Positions 53,701-64,000 of a DNA stretch of 64,000 nucleotides are shown here, piece by piece. The notes under the pieces were generated by a model. It searched no databases, had not been told where the DNA came from, and saw only the letters and a program-made list of their open reading frames with translations. Position 1 is the first letter of the stretch; each line of letters opens with the position of its first letter. Source of the DNA: Chrysomallon squamiferum (taxonomy: Eukaryota > Mollusca > Gastropoda > Neomphalida > Peltospiridae). The translations under genes were made by a program, and so were the position numbers. The stretch covers positions 16,477,310 through 16,541,309 of the forward strand of contig CM022673.1 of the NCBI GenBank assembly GCA_012295275.1. The letters run 5' to 3'.

Positions 53701-54760
53701 TTTAATCTGGATAAATCCTTTAAATTTGTTCACCGTTTTAAAATACTGCAATGTTATGTCTGGATTTGTAAAGCATCTTCACAATTTGAAGTCTAATTTC
53801 AAGTCAAAACACAAACATTCCACTGAATAAGTAAATTTTTGCTAGATGGCAAAAACCGCTTTTGTTAAATTACTTAAACATGATTTAAATATGCCATTTT
53901 CATTAGAATGGTGTAGTAAAATGTATGATTATTGTAGAAAAATTATTCAGTTACTCAGTAAGGATAATCATAGTAACATGCTTCACTTTTTATAAAGCAC
54001 AATCATGGATGTTTATATTTTTGTATTATTATACAATAACTGTATATAAATTTGTTTCACTTTAATTAAAAATTAAACTGTTTATATTTTGAAAAAAGAA
54101 TGAATAATTTGCATTAAAAAAAAAAACAAAACAGATTAAGAACCTGTACATTAAATGCTTTTTTTTCTCCTTTTGTTAAAAACATTTTGTAACAGAACAG
54201 TGCAGTGCTAACTAATGTCACAAAACACATTCTATTTTTAATACAGCTAAATGAACAATTTTATGGGGATTCTTAATAAGCCTATGATTAGTAGTCTCAA
54301 AGGGTCTCATAATAACATTGGTTTCTAAGACTAAACTGACATGTAAAAGGTGTACAAGAAATAACTAAGCTTGCTCAAAATATTTTTCTAGAATAATAAA
54401 TGTATACATGTATACAAGAAACTATTAATTAGCTATAGTTAATTATAACCCCAAATTTTCTGTCATTTGCAAAGGACCACAGTAAATAAATTTTGACCAA
54501 TAAATTATTTTTCATAAAAGTAAATTCCAAAAATGATTCCAAACTTTGATCATAATTTGAAAAAAAAAAAAAAAAAAAAAAAAAGAAAACCAACAGAAAG
54601 TTGTAGACAAGTTTGATTCTAATTTTACATTTTTCAAAATTATATTTCATACCAGCTGTTGCCATGAACAGTTTCTTTATGCACACAATTAAAAAAAAGA
54701 TGAGCTAAGTCTTTCTGCCTCAGTTGAGAATTCTATCTCCTAGAGTCTTCAAATCAAGGT
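50777..54760. other. Convergent spacer between DCTN2 and citrate synthase
   Basis: The DCTN2 3' UTR runs to the poly(A) signal at 51281. The rest (to 54760) has no recognisable exon and should include the 3' UTR of citrate synthase on the - strand. It contains an A run at 54559-54583 and no clear mobile element. - strand AATAAA motifs occur (for example near 53697), but I cannot choose one. Confidence 0.6.
51281..51286 (+). terminator. DCTN2 poly(A) signal
   Basis: AATAAA about 505 bases past the stop, followed within 40 bases by a T/G-rich downstream element (TTGTCATTTTTGTTT). Confidence 0.6.
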
Positions 54761-55583
54761 TTACTTGGAAGAAACAAGTTTCTTGAGACCGGGAGTGTCA
54801 AAAGATTTGGGGCGCTCAATGGGCAGACCAAGAGCACGATCCCAGATAAGTGATGCAAGGACACCTAGAGCTCTTGACACACCAAACATCACAGTGTAGT
54901 AGTTCATCTCAGTTAAACCATAGTACTGAAATACAATTTTTTATTTATTTATATATCATTACAGTATCAGTTTTTTTTAAACACTAAATAACTTATAAAT
55001 TATTAAAATATCAGGGTTTCTTTTAACTAAATATCTAGTTAAACCAAGGAATTTTATAATACTGGCATTAAAAACCTCACTGACAGAAGGAAAAAGGTCA
55101 CTGAGAAGAAAGCTGACTGTATTAGTGATTAAATAAATCGGATTATTGTTTTACCAATCCTTAAAAAATGGACAGAACTTTTGCTATACCTCAATAGAAA
55201 ATTTGAGAGAAATATAGACTCCAAAGGTGCCGAATCCACACACTAGTCATGATATTTTTATTTATCCATAATCATTCAGTAATATTAAAAATCCCATCAA
55301 TTTTTCTACAGCAACTGGCTATCATTTTGTTAATACCAGGCAAGGAAAATAACAAGGTATTAAAGAGCATAATTAAGCCTGAACTTTGAAATGCTGCAAT
55401 AACTATGAGTGCTACACTTTTAGTAATTAACTGTTTGAAAGTATGAAATATTTCAAGAGGTTTAAATAATTCAAATTTTGATAATCATTACATCATTCAA
55501 AATTACATACTAATTTCCAGAAAGTAATTTTTTGCTGAAATTACAAATACATAAAGAATAATCATTCCCGTAAGAAAAAAATA

Positions 55584-55628
<45 letters not shown>

Positions 55629-58600
55629 TAAATTTGAAAGACAATATTTTAAACATGGGCTATCTGAACACAGCTGGAGATGAAATACCTGTAGAAGTAC
55701 ACCACTGTGAGCATCAACATTTGGCCAAGGATTCTTAGCTTTGCCCTGTTCAATCAAGATGTCAGGCACCACCTTGTAGACCTGTGACACCAGCTTGAAC
55801 ATTGGATCATTTAGGCAGGTGTTTCAGAGCAAATTCTCTCTGGCAGGTGTATCGGGGGTCAGTCTTCCTCAAAACAGCATGCCCATAGCCTGGGACAACC
55901 TTCAAACAAACACAGCATTAAAAGTCAAAATTAATGAATATATTTTTTAAAGCACTGATTAATTCAAGTTTTTAAGAATCCCAAAATTAAAATTTACAAT
56001 TCAAGTGGAAAATAAACATTTAAAATATTTTAATTCTCGGACATTTTTTTCAGCATTTTCTTATTTTAAAAACTGAAGGGTTTTAAAAGGGTTTTAGTGC
56101 TGGTACAAGAAAAAGCAGGAATCAAATCACTCTTCTTGTGTAAACATACATACACACTGAAAACAAAATACTAAAAAGAAAAAAAAAAAAATGAAAAACA
56201 TGAGAATTTATTTATTACAATATTCCAAATGAAAAATAAAACTGATACAAACAGTAGTAAGGATTTAAAAACTGACCTGTCCAGATTTGAGAGTATTCCA
56301 GATGAAATCTCTCAGTTGGTCATCAGACACTTCACCACCCAGTTCTTTCTGCAGTTTAGTCAGCCAGAGCAACACCTCCTGTTAATGATAACCACAATAG
56401 TAATGATAATACTGATTTGTCACTAAAGCTAAAATAAAATACCTGTGTGTACCATAGTTCATATGGCCAGTTATAAGGAAATTTGCATCACTTCCATTAA
56501 AACTACCTTAGCTATGCATAAAATACTTAATTTATACATATAATTAGTGTACCATCTCTACCTTTTATTGAAATGAGTCATATATATAATTTCAAACTTA
56601 TAATTATTTTAAAATAACTGAGGAATATATAAAAAAATAAAATAAAGATTTACAATATTCATGACTTCTTTAAACAAAATACTAGTCTTCTAATTAACAG
56701 TTAAAGAAATATGCTCTGCTTATACAATACGTATCAAATAGCTAATAAAAATACTATTCACAAAAGCTTACATTTTAGAGGATTTAATGTGTTTTAACAT
56801 GTAACACAAACATTCAGCCCCTGCAGATTGCAAGATATTTTACAAATGGTACATGCTGTTTAACAGGTTACATTTGACCAAGCATTAATATAAGTTTTAT
56901 ACATAATGGTCAAACAAAATGGGAAGGTCACTTAAATGTGACCCATTTGTGCAGTCAGTTGTGGTTTTCAACTCACACCAATTTGACGGATTTTATGGTT
57001 GAATCTGGAGAAAATAGTATTCAGCTTGTGCTACTAAAGGGTCACACAAATAGTTAATCTCACAATTCTGCATTTTTTATTCTAGTGCATTAATATGAAA
57101 TATAACAGGCCTATGTATATCTCCAAATATTTAGACAAGATTTTCACTTTTAAATATATTTTTTTTCAAAAAAAATAGGTTTATTTATTATATGTTAGAG
57201 AAAGTAGCATACAATTCTATAACGTATGAATAATACTCCATGAAGAGAAAAAAAACATTTGACTAGATTTTAACTCATCTCCACATAACAAAACATTTGA
57301 ATTTTTTTTTAGTAAAATACAAAAGCTATACTGAAATCAATTATTTGACACCCAGTAACAATTTATTTTAAATGTTTAATGTTAGTTCTGAACAAAAATA
57401 ATGTAATGTTTAATAATAAATTGTACCTGATTGGCCAGTCCATGGAGTGGTCCAGCTAACCCATTCATTCCAGCAGCAAAACTGAGGTATGGATCAGAAA
57501 GAGCACTGCCCACCAAGTGAGTGGTATGAGCACTGACATTGCCTCCTTCATGGTCACTGTAACAACATGAAAGTAACTAATAAACAAGTGTGGAGAGATA
57601 CGTCTGAGGTGTCTGTGTGGATGTTTGAAGAGCACCAAAAGCCACCAAAACCAAACACTAACAAATAGAGCACCTAAAATGGTCACAGAATGGGCTAATA
57701 TCATAGTCAAGCTCAGAATATCTTCATACTGAATATGTTAAATTATTTATTTATTAAAAATGATATTAATGGGGGACATGATATATATAGGTGTGCAGAT
57801 ACACACACAGTGAAAATATCTGACAATCATTATTACATAAATTTATAGTACTTACAATGTTTTTATGAATTATGAAAATTATTCTGTTAAATGAGTTATA
57901 TAGTTTTGTAAAATAAAAATGTGCTTCTATATGAACTGCTTCTAATACATACTCTTGGAATAAACAAATACTGAAAAACAACTACACTGAACTGTGTATT
58001 TTTAAATACACTTAATCCTTCAGTTCACAACATAAGTTACATTGCAAAATACACCATGATTATTATAATAAATGTAAGGATATGTGCACTGGAAAATTGC
58101 CATAATGTTTTATTCTGGATACTGTAAAATTAAAGTTGGTATTGTTAAGTTTTTTTTATTAATGACATTACTTATGCAAAAGAAAGAAAAATGGCAGCAT
58201 CCTTGAAACAATGTACTGGCAAAGTTATTAACATAATCTGCTTTGAGCCAAGACTGTTCTTCATAATTAAATCTATCACAGGTACAGGCTATAAATTATT
58301 TTATGTGTATTTTTAATTAGTTATGCAAGCTCTGCATTGCGAGATAGATTACCTGTGTATTGTCAAATACAGTCTCAACAGTTCAATAAACTCAGGGTTG
58401 TCAAAACCCATCATTGAGGCATAGTTCCAGCTCCAGTCTTTAGCCGTGTCAATGGGACATGGAGTGCCACCGTCTGTGATGTTGCGGTAAATGATTGCTG
58501 CAACAGTTGGCAGTTTTGCTATTAAATCCATGGAGTCTTCGTACACATACTGCCAAGAAAGTTAACTACAGGTGTAAATACTTTGTGTGTTACTGATAAA

Positions 58601-61367
58601 CTTCATCTAACTTCTTTTTAGTATAAAGGTTTTACATCTGTATTTATTTTACACATAATGGCTTACAGACATCCTTAAATAATAATACAAAATATTCTTA
58701 CATCAAAAATATCTTAGAAATTTAAAAATATAAAGATCTTGGTATGTGATATCATATTAAAAGATAAGGACCCATTAAAAAAAATTGTTTTTATATTCTT
58801 TTATGACATGGATCCAATGGCGGAAAGTAGACAAATTTTATTTTTAAAACCTTTTGGAGTCTCAGATAAAAATCTTATATTTTGAATGCAAGATTTGAGG
58901 AATAAAACATCTTTTGGTTGATTCTGATGTACATATCTATCTCAGATACCACAGTAGAAGTATTTTATTTAACTATATGCAACAACATTTTTGTGTTTTC
59001 TACTGCATTTTTTAACAAACATTTTCCTTTAATATTAGAATTTCTTATGTTGGCATCTGGATCATACAGTTTTGATTAATATATGCAAGCAAGCAACCAA
59101 ATGTGTGTAGAAATGACAAACAAAAGAAATATTAATACCTCCCAGAACTTGTTCTTGTTAATCCCGTCATGGTAAGCTTTAGCGAATTTGCTCTCCGAGT
59201 TGAGGGCTGTAATAGCTGCACTGAACTGTGACATTGGGTGGAGATTGCTGGGAAAGTTACTCAACAATGTTGTTACATGGTTTGGTAAAGCAGCTCGGCT
59301 ATTCCATTCCTATTGAAATATTACCATTAATGTAATTATCTTGGTTTACTTTTCATTTTACATACTTATTAAAGAATTAGAGAAATATTATCATGCTTGA
59401 ACAAATATAAATTCAGCTTATCTTCTAGGTACAACTGACAGTGTATCTTTGAAGATTCTACATGCCTGGATTTAAAAAAAATAAAATAAAATGTCTACAA
59501 TATTAATTATGGAACTGGATTTATAAGTAGCTAATATTTTATTGCAAAACATCAATTAAACAAAAAGATACAGTAGTGGAGAATTGGCCACAGCTCAATC
59601 AAAATAAGAAATCTGTGGTATTATAATGGTGGATCCTTCACAATAAAAAGTTGTGTCAGACTCTTCATTACCAATGACTGTTTATAAAGAATAAGCTTAC
59701 ATGTGTTACAGCATCTGTCTGAGCCTGTGATGGGATGTCACCAGTGAGCAGAAGCCAGAACAAACCTTCAGGGAGGGGCTCTTCTCCACCTTTTGCTTTT
59801 GGTAACAGTTTCTGACATTCAGGTATGCTGTAACCTCGAAAGCGAATACCTTCATCAGGATCAAGAACAGAGGTTTCTGTAACTAGTCCTTTAATTCCTC
59901 GCATGCCTCCATACATCTGATGACATAAAAACATTTTAGTTAATTTTCTGATCTTACTGAAATCAAATAAGATGTATTATAAAAAAATATCTTTTACCAT
60001 TTTTAAAATGGATAACTTCGCTACATTCAAATTTTTATTAAAGAAAGTTTCTAAATATTTTTATCTGTCAGATCAATCTTGAAGAAAGATGTCACTCACA
60101 CACATTTCATGAGACTAGCAAAAAACAACAGAACTACTCTGTTACAAGAATTGTCCATCAACAATGTGAAAATTACCATGTCCACAGTAACATCTCCAAC
60201 TTTATCCTTGCCATGACCTTTTCTGAGTTCAATAACTTCCTTCTGTTTTTCTGGTATTTTTTCAGATAACACCGACTTTAGATCCTGACAAAACAAAAGG
60301 CAGTACTAAATTATTAAACACACATACCAATCCATCAGTATATTATACAAATTGAGGGGGGGGAGGCATTTTATGATTTTAAATGCAAATTCTGAATTTT
60401 AAAAGTAAATTCAACCATACTCATGTTATGAATTCAAATACAATTTTGTTTATAATTATGTTTTATTGTAACTATTTATACTGTAAATATTACTGTTAAT
60501 TATTTTCAACTTATGGAGGAAAAAGAATGAAAAAAAAAAAAAAATGAATTTTGTATATGTTATTTGTGTCTGTGCTGTAAACCTATATTTTATGATCTGT
60601 CATTAACTGGAAAGAAAGGGTCAAATTGTGACCCATAACGATATAAAACATGTAGATATACACGTACACCAACGTCCAACAATATCAACAATGCTTACTG
60701 TAGATGTAGAAGCTGTACGTGCACATAGTGCTGCTGGCAAAATGCTCTGAAACAGATATTTGGCAAATTGTGAAATGTTATCTTTACATAAAATAAAAAT
60801 ACATTCACCCGATGTCAAAATTAGGCTACTAGATTATTAGTAAATTATATGCAAATTTATGATCAACTTGCAGTTTGATAAATAAAATAGGATATAAAAT
60901 TTATTTCATTGCAAATAATTAGATTAAATGATATATATTAATTAAGCTGATCCTCAAATGCACACCTCAGTTATGAGTTAACGGCATGGCTTACTCAATG
61001 AGGTACTTTTATAGTTGACCTTGAGCGAAGGGTAATAACCTGTTTGTTGTCAAGGCCAATGGCAAACAACTCTTAGAAATGAAAAAAGATATCAGCAATA
61101 CCGCTAAAATAATCGAATGAAAATACTTAGTTGTTATATCGATGTTATAACATGCCTGTTAATTTTTACTTTAAACAAAAATGGCAAATTCATAAAGTCA
61201 CTTAAAGTGAACGAAATAATACGCCTCGCCGGTTTATTATTCTGGATATTAAAATACTGATAATGAAATAAAAAAAAATTAACTTTAAATTATTACGCTT
61301 AAAATACCAAAACGAATACCTTATTCTGCAGCAGTATCTGAAATGCAACTTTCCGGATAACTGACAT
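54761..61367 (-). CDS. CS: Citrate synthase, mitochondrial (with an apparent one-base frameshift)
   Basis: Catalyses oxaloacetate + acetyl-CoA to citrate in the mitochondrial matrix. Ten exons: 61320-61367, 60699-60746, 60177-60284, 59701-59916, 59139-59309, 58353-58549, 57427-57556, 56277-56378, 55689-55899, 54761-54925. With the frame corrected the protein would be 464 aa (human 466). The N-terminus ([16 protein letters not shown]) is a basic, Asp/Glu-free mitochondrial presequence. Catalytic residues fall at the human precursor positions: His301 (GPLHGLANQ), His347 ([11 protein letters not shown]) and Asp402 (NVDAHSG). Exon 9 is 211 rather than 210 bases. After HLP, one extra A (T on +, run 55810-55812) makes the frame read Lys-stop, which would truncate the product at 370 aa. 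Similarity resumes immediately in the next frame with [16 protein letters not shown]. Confidence 0.95.
55588..55628. repeat. (TA)(TG)n microsatellite in the last citrate synthase intron
   Basis: About 14 TG units after a short TA run, about 60 bases downstream (in gene direction) of exon 9. Confidence 0.85.
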
Positions 61368-61497
61368 GGTTTCGTTTTAATGCTTCGAACACTGGAAAAT
61401 CACAAGGTCTGATGCCACGGAAGTCGGCTATCGCTTTCGTTCGCTTTTTTTATTTTCCTCCCTTGTCTTATAGCCTTTAAAGTAGCCCGACTAATAG

Positions 61498-61500
61498 TTC

Positions 61501-61537
<37 letters not shown>
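61498..61537. repeat. (TAA)n microsatellite
   Basis: About 12 units upstream of citrate synthase. Confidence 0.9.
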
Positions 61538-61538
<1 letters not shown>

Positions 61539-62281
61539 TTACAGTAATTTGACAGAAATGTCCATTATCCAAACATTTCCGATTTTTATTATTCTATAGT
61601 TTATTAATTTCTTAATGATTAATTTTGTTTATTTCTTAAATTTAAATTTTGCATGTATATCTTCGATACAAATGAAGTTATTTATGCCAAGGCAGGCATA
61701 ATGGATAAAATTCAGTTTGAAACTGGTGTGAAGGGTGTCCTGCTTACGGATAGAATCAGTTATACTAATTTATTTTTCTGTTTTTTCCTATAATTATGCA
61801 GTCCAATGTCAATGCCTACCTAACCTCCAAATTTTTAAAAGTAATAATATAATTATTAAGCTAAGCTAAGGTAAGCTAAGTTCAAATAAAATAAAATAAA
61901 ATAAATAAACAAACACAAATCAATTTATGTTAATCATTTATTTAATACTCATTTCAATTAAAAGTTTAGATAAAATCCATTTCTCAGAACAACTGCATTC
62001 ATCTTTCGAACGAAATCGGTGTAGGATTTCTGTGGTGGAAATACCTCTTATTTATCGTCTGCTCCATTACTGAGTAAGAGGTCTCAGTTGTTTTCACTCT
62101 ATGTTAAATGGGTAAAATTTGATGTAAATTTTGAAAAATATAATGATTATCAAGGAAAATTGATATATTCATATGTAACAGATTAATAATTTAAATAAAT
62201 AAATAAATATCGAAAAGAATTAATAAAAAAAAGAAGATGAATTTAAGGTTATATGAAAATGTTACGTTCTCGTTCTCTCTC

Positions 62282-62283
<2 letters not shown>

Positions 62284-62367
<84 letters not shown>

Positions 62368-62369
62368 CG
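62284..62369. repeat. (TG)37 microsatellite grading into (CG)n
   Basis: An uninterrupted GT/TG tract of about 75 bases runs into GCGCGCGCG. Alternating purine-pyrimidine throughout, so it is a candidate Z-DNA former. Confidence 0.95.
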
Positions 62370-62634
62370 TCGTCGCCCGGACGCGCTCATTTCATAAGTC
62401 GTCAGGCGCAATTTGAGCCTCTCACAATATTCTTTGCATTAAGATATTTTCATTAATTTTTTATTGCAAGTGCGTGTTTGTTTGCTGCGTTGCGCAGGCG
62501 CGATCGTTTCGTCATAAACAGTTTGGTTCTCATCATTCCATCAAGATAGGAATACATTAGGTGTTACAAAATATCTTTACCTTCATTCAGAATTTTTTAA
62601 TAATTATTATTTATCAACATGAATGCACACTTGT

Positions 62635-62635
<1 letters not shown>

Positions 62636-62660
<25 letters not shown>
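62636..62660. repeat. (CA)n microsatellite
   Basis: About 12 CA units followed by degenerate CACT/ACAT repeats to about 62800. Confidence 0.9.
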
Positions 62661-62667
<7 letters not shown>

Positions 62668-63350
62668 CATACACAAACACACACATACATATTTCTACAT
62701 ATAAATATATCATCATATCACATCTTTCTACACACCTACACACCAGATCTACCCATTTATCTATGTATACACACACATACACACATACATATTCCACTTT
62801 TACGTAAATGCATATATAGATTATACATTCATATATTCATACATTTGTTCATTCAGATATATATTCAAACATACATATATACATATACACGTGTATGCAC
62901 AGCAGCGGCAGTGAATATAATGTAGTATCTTCTTTAAGTAACATTACTTGTGATTATTATCGATCAAAATATATATATATGTACCCTCGGGTTCCTGGTT
63001 GCTGCATTGAATAAGGTTGCATCTGTGTAAGTTCCCGCAGGGTCTAAAGGTGTAAACGATGTTTAACCGAAATTATTATCTTATAACAAATAATTATTCA
63101 CCTGACTAATTTACCAATCAGAAAATAACTATTTCAACAAACAGTTGATAACTTAGTGTTTGTGATAAATGTATCAGCCAGCACTGTCACACAGCTACTC
63201 GACAATACGAAGAAGTATTCCACTCTTGTTGGTGACGCCGTGTACGTTTCTTTTGATAACGTTATCACTGTTACCACGTCATTAGGCGCTTATCTCTCCC
63301 ACCTCCTTTTTTCCTTCTTTTCTTTTTATAAGGAGGAAACACAGTAACTT

Positions 63351-63353
<3 letters not shown>

Positions 63354-63395
<42 letters not shown>
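63354..63395. repeat. Poly(T) tract of 42 bases
   Basis: Uninterrupted T run. Read on the - strand it is a poly(A) tail-like tract, but no retroposon body was recognised on its left. Confidence 0.9.
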
Positions 63396-63397
<2 letters not shown>

Positions 63398-63542
63398 TGT
63401 AGGTTTTGTTTCGGTGAATATCAACAGAACACTTTAAAATTAATATTGTAAAAGATGAAACTCTTTTGATTCCATTCCAAAAATACACTTATGTACATAT
63501 ATAATTACGTACGTATATACATATTCATAGATACATACATAG

Positions 63543-63545
<3 letters not shown>

Positions 63546-63598
<53 letters not shown>
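63546..63598. repeat. (AC)26 microsatellite
   Basis: Uninterrupted AC tract of about 53 bases, followed by ACAT repeats. Confidence 0.95.
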
Positions 63599-63600
<2 letters not shown>

Positions 63601-63939
63601 ATACATACATACATACAAACAAACACATATATAAACATATACGGTATTAGACATTCCTGTTGCCAAACATCTTAATCTACCAGGCCATATATTGGAGTAT
63701 CTTTTTAAAAAAAATCCCCTAGAGCAAACGCCTATTCAATAATCCCGAAAACTGAAACTGACTTTTCAGACTCGAACGAGAAGCGTTTTTGATTAGCACA
63801 TTACAAATACAAAAACCATTTGGAATAAATGTTGAATCGGGAAAATGTAAAGAGAGAGATAAAATAATTTTCCCAATAATTTATAATCACCGCAATATTG
63901 ACATTGGCAAAAATATGAAGGAACAATATTTTAACTTAC

Positions 63940-63979
63940 AAACCACTATGAAAAATCCAATGACGGTACTTCCCGTCAT
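63940..63979 (-). CDS. Possible first coding exon encoding a signal peptide (very tentative)
   Basis: On the - strand an ATG at 63979 opens MTGSTVIGFFIVV, a hydrophobic signal-peptide-like start, and runs into a consensus donor (GTTT|GTAAGT). Only 13 codons are visible, no downstream exon was found before citrate synthase, and such a match can arise by chance. Confidence 0.2.
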
Positions 63980-64000
63980 AGCTTACAGAAAAAACCTACG

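Larger units (their letters stand above)
61368..63939. other. Upstream region of citrate synthase; microsatellite-rich, no gene recognised
   Basis: Begins with the citrate synthase promoter/5' UTR (61368-61500, GC-richer). It then holds a TAA repeat (61498-61537), a long TG tract (62284-62358), CA tracts (62636-62660, 63546-63598) and a 42-base T run (63354-63395). GC-richer unexplained blocks lie at 62359-62530 and 62980-63300; neither shows clear coding or mobile-element hallmarks. Confidence 0.6.

Noticed and set aside
62253-62925. ORFs of Val-Cys and Thr-His repeats
   Set aside because: Readings of TG and CA microsatellites.
63156-63347. 63-aa ORF on + with fairly normal composition
   Set aside because: No acceptor/donor logic, no partner exon and no recognisable family; GC-richer block left unexplained.
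1-64000. CRISPR arrays, bacterial operons, rRNA genes, viral integrations
   Set aside because: Repeats are microsatellites or minisatellites without spacers; no rRNA or viral protein pattern was recognised on either strand.

Overview
This window is nuclear DNA from an animal. Coding regions are split into many short exons (about 36-240 bases) with GT-AG introns. Introns and spacers are very AT-rich and crowded with TAA, TA, CA/TG and poly-A/T microsatellites. Seven complete protein genes could be rebuilt by joining exons whose reading phases agree at every junction. Four have predicted lengths equal or close to their human or yeast counterparts (DCTN2 401 aa, STK16 308 aa, citrate synthase 464 aa, Acl4-like 385 aa). 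The moderate divergence from vertebrates, intron-rich structure and a PARP type absent from humans suggest an invertebrate bilaterian, perhaps a lophotrochozoan such as a mollusc. The exact group cannot be fixed from sequence alone.

Layout, left to right: the last exon of an unidentified + strand gene (49-167); INTS12 on the - strand (2986-6081); AVL9 on + (7988-16258); a PARP-catalytic protein with a UIM-like motif and a C-terminal UBA-like domain on - (24226-32144); an Acl4-like TPR ribosome-assembly chaperone on + (33566-39010); the myristoylation-site kinase STK16 on - (39764-43088); dynactin subunit 2 (DCTN2) on + (43848-50776); mitochondrial citrate synthase on - (54761-61367). A possible first exon of another - strand gene lies at the right edge. 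The eight genes alternate strand without exception, giving three divergent (shared-promoter) pairs and four convergent pairs. The genes serve unrelated housekeeping roles: snRNA processing, late-secretory traffic, ADP-ribosylation, ribosome assembly, Golgi kinase signalling, dynein transport and the TCA cycle. They do not form a pathway cluster.

Most notable points. (1) Citrate synthase carries a one-base frameshift (T run at 55810-55812) that removes the catalytic Asp402; it is either an assembly error or a null allele. (2) The PARP protein has an H-Y-E triad combined with ubiquitin-binding-like modules, an architecture not found among human PARPs. (3) A 260-bp hAT-type MITE has 16-bp perfect terminal inverted repeats and an 8-bp target duplication. 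A Tigger/pogo-like MITE sits in a DCTN2 intron and another MITE in an STK16 intron. (4) Degenerate tandem duplications that copy an exon end plus its splice donor into the following intron recur at AVL9 exons 6 and 11 and at STK16 exon 2. No CRISPR, rRNA or functional tRNA gene was found.
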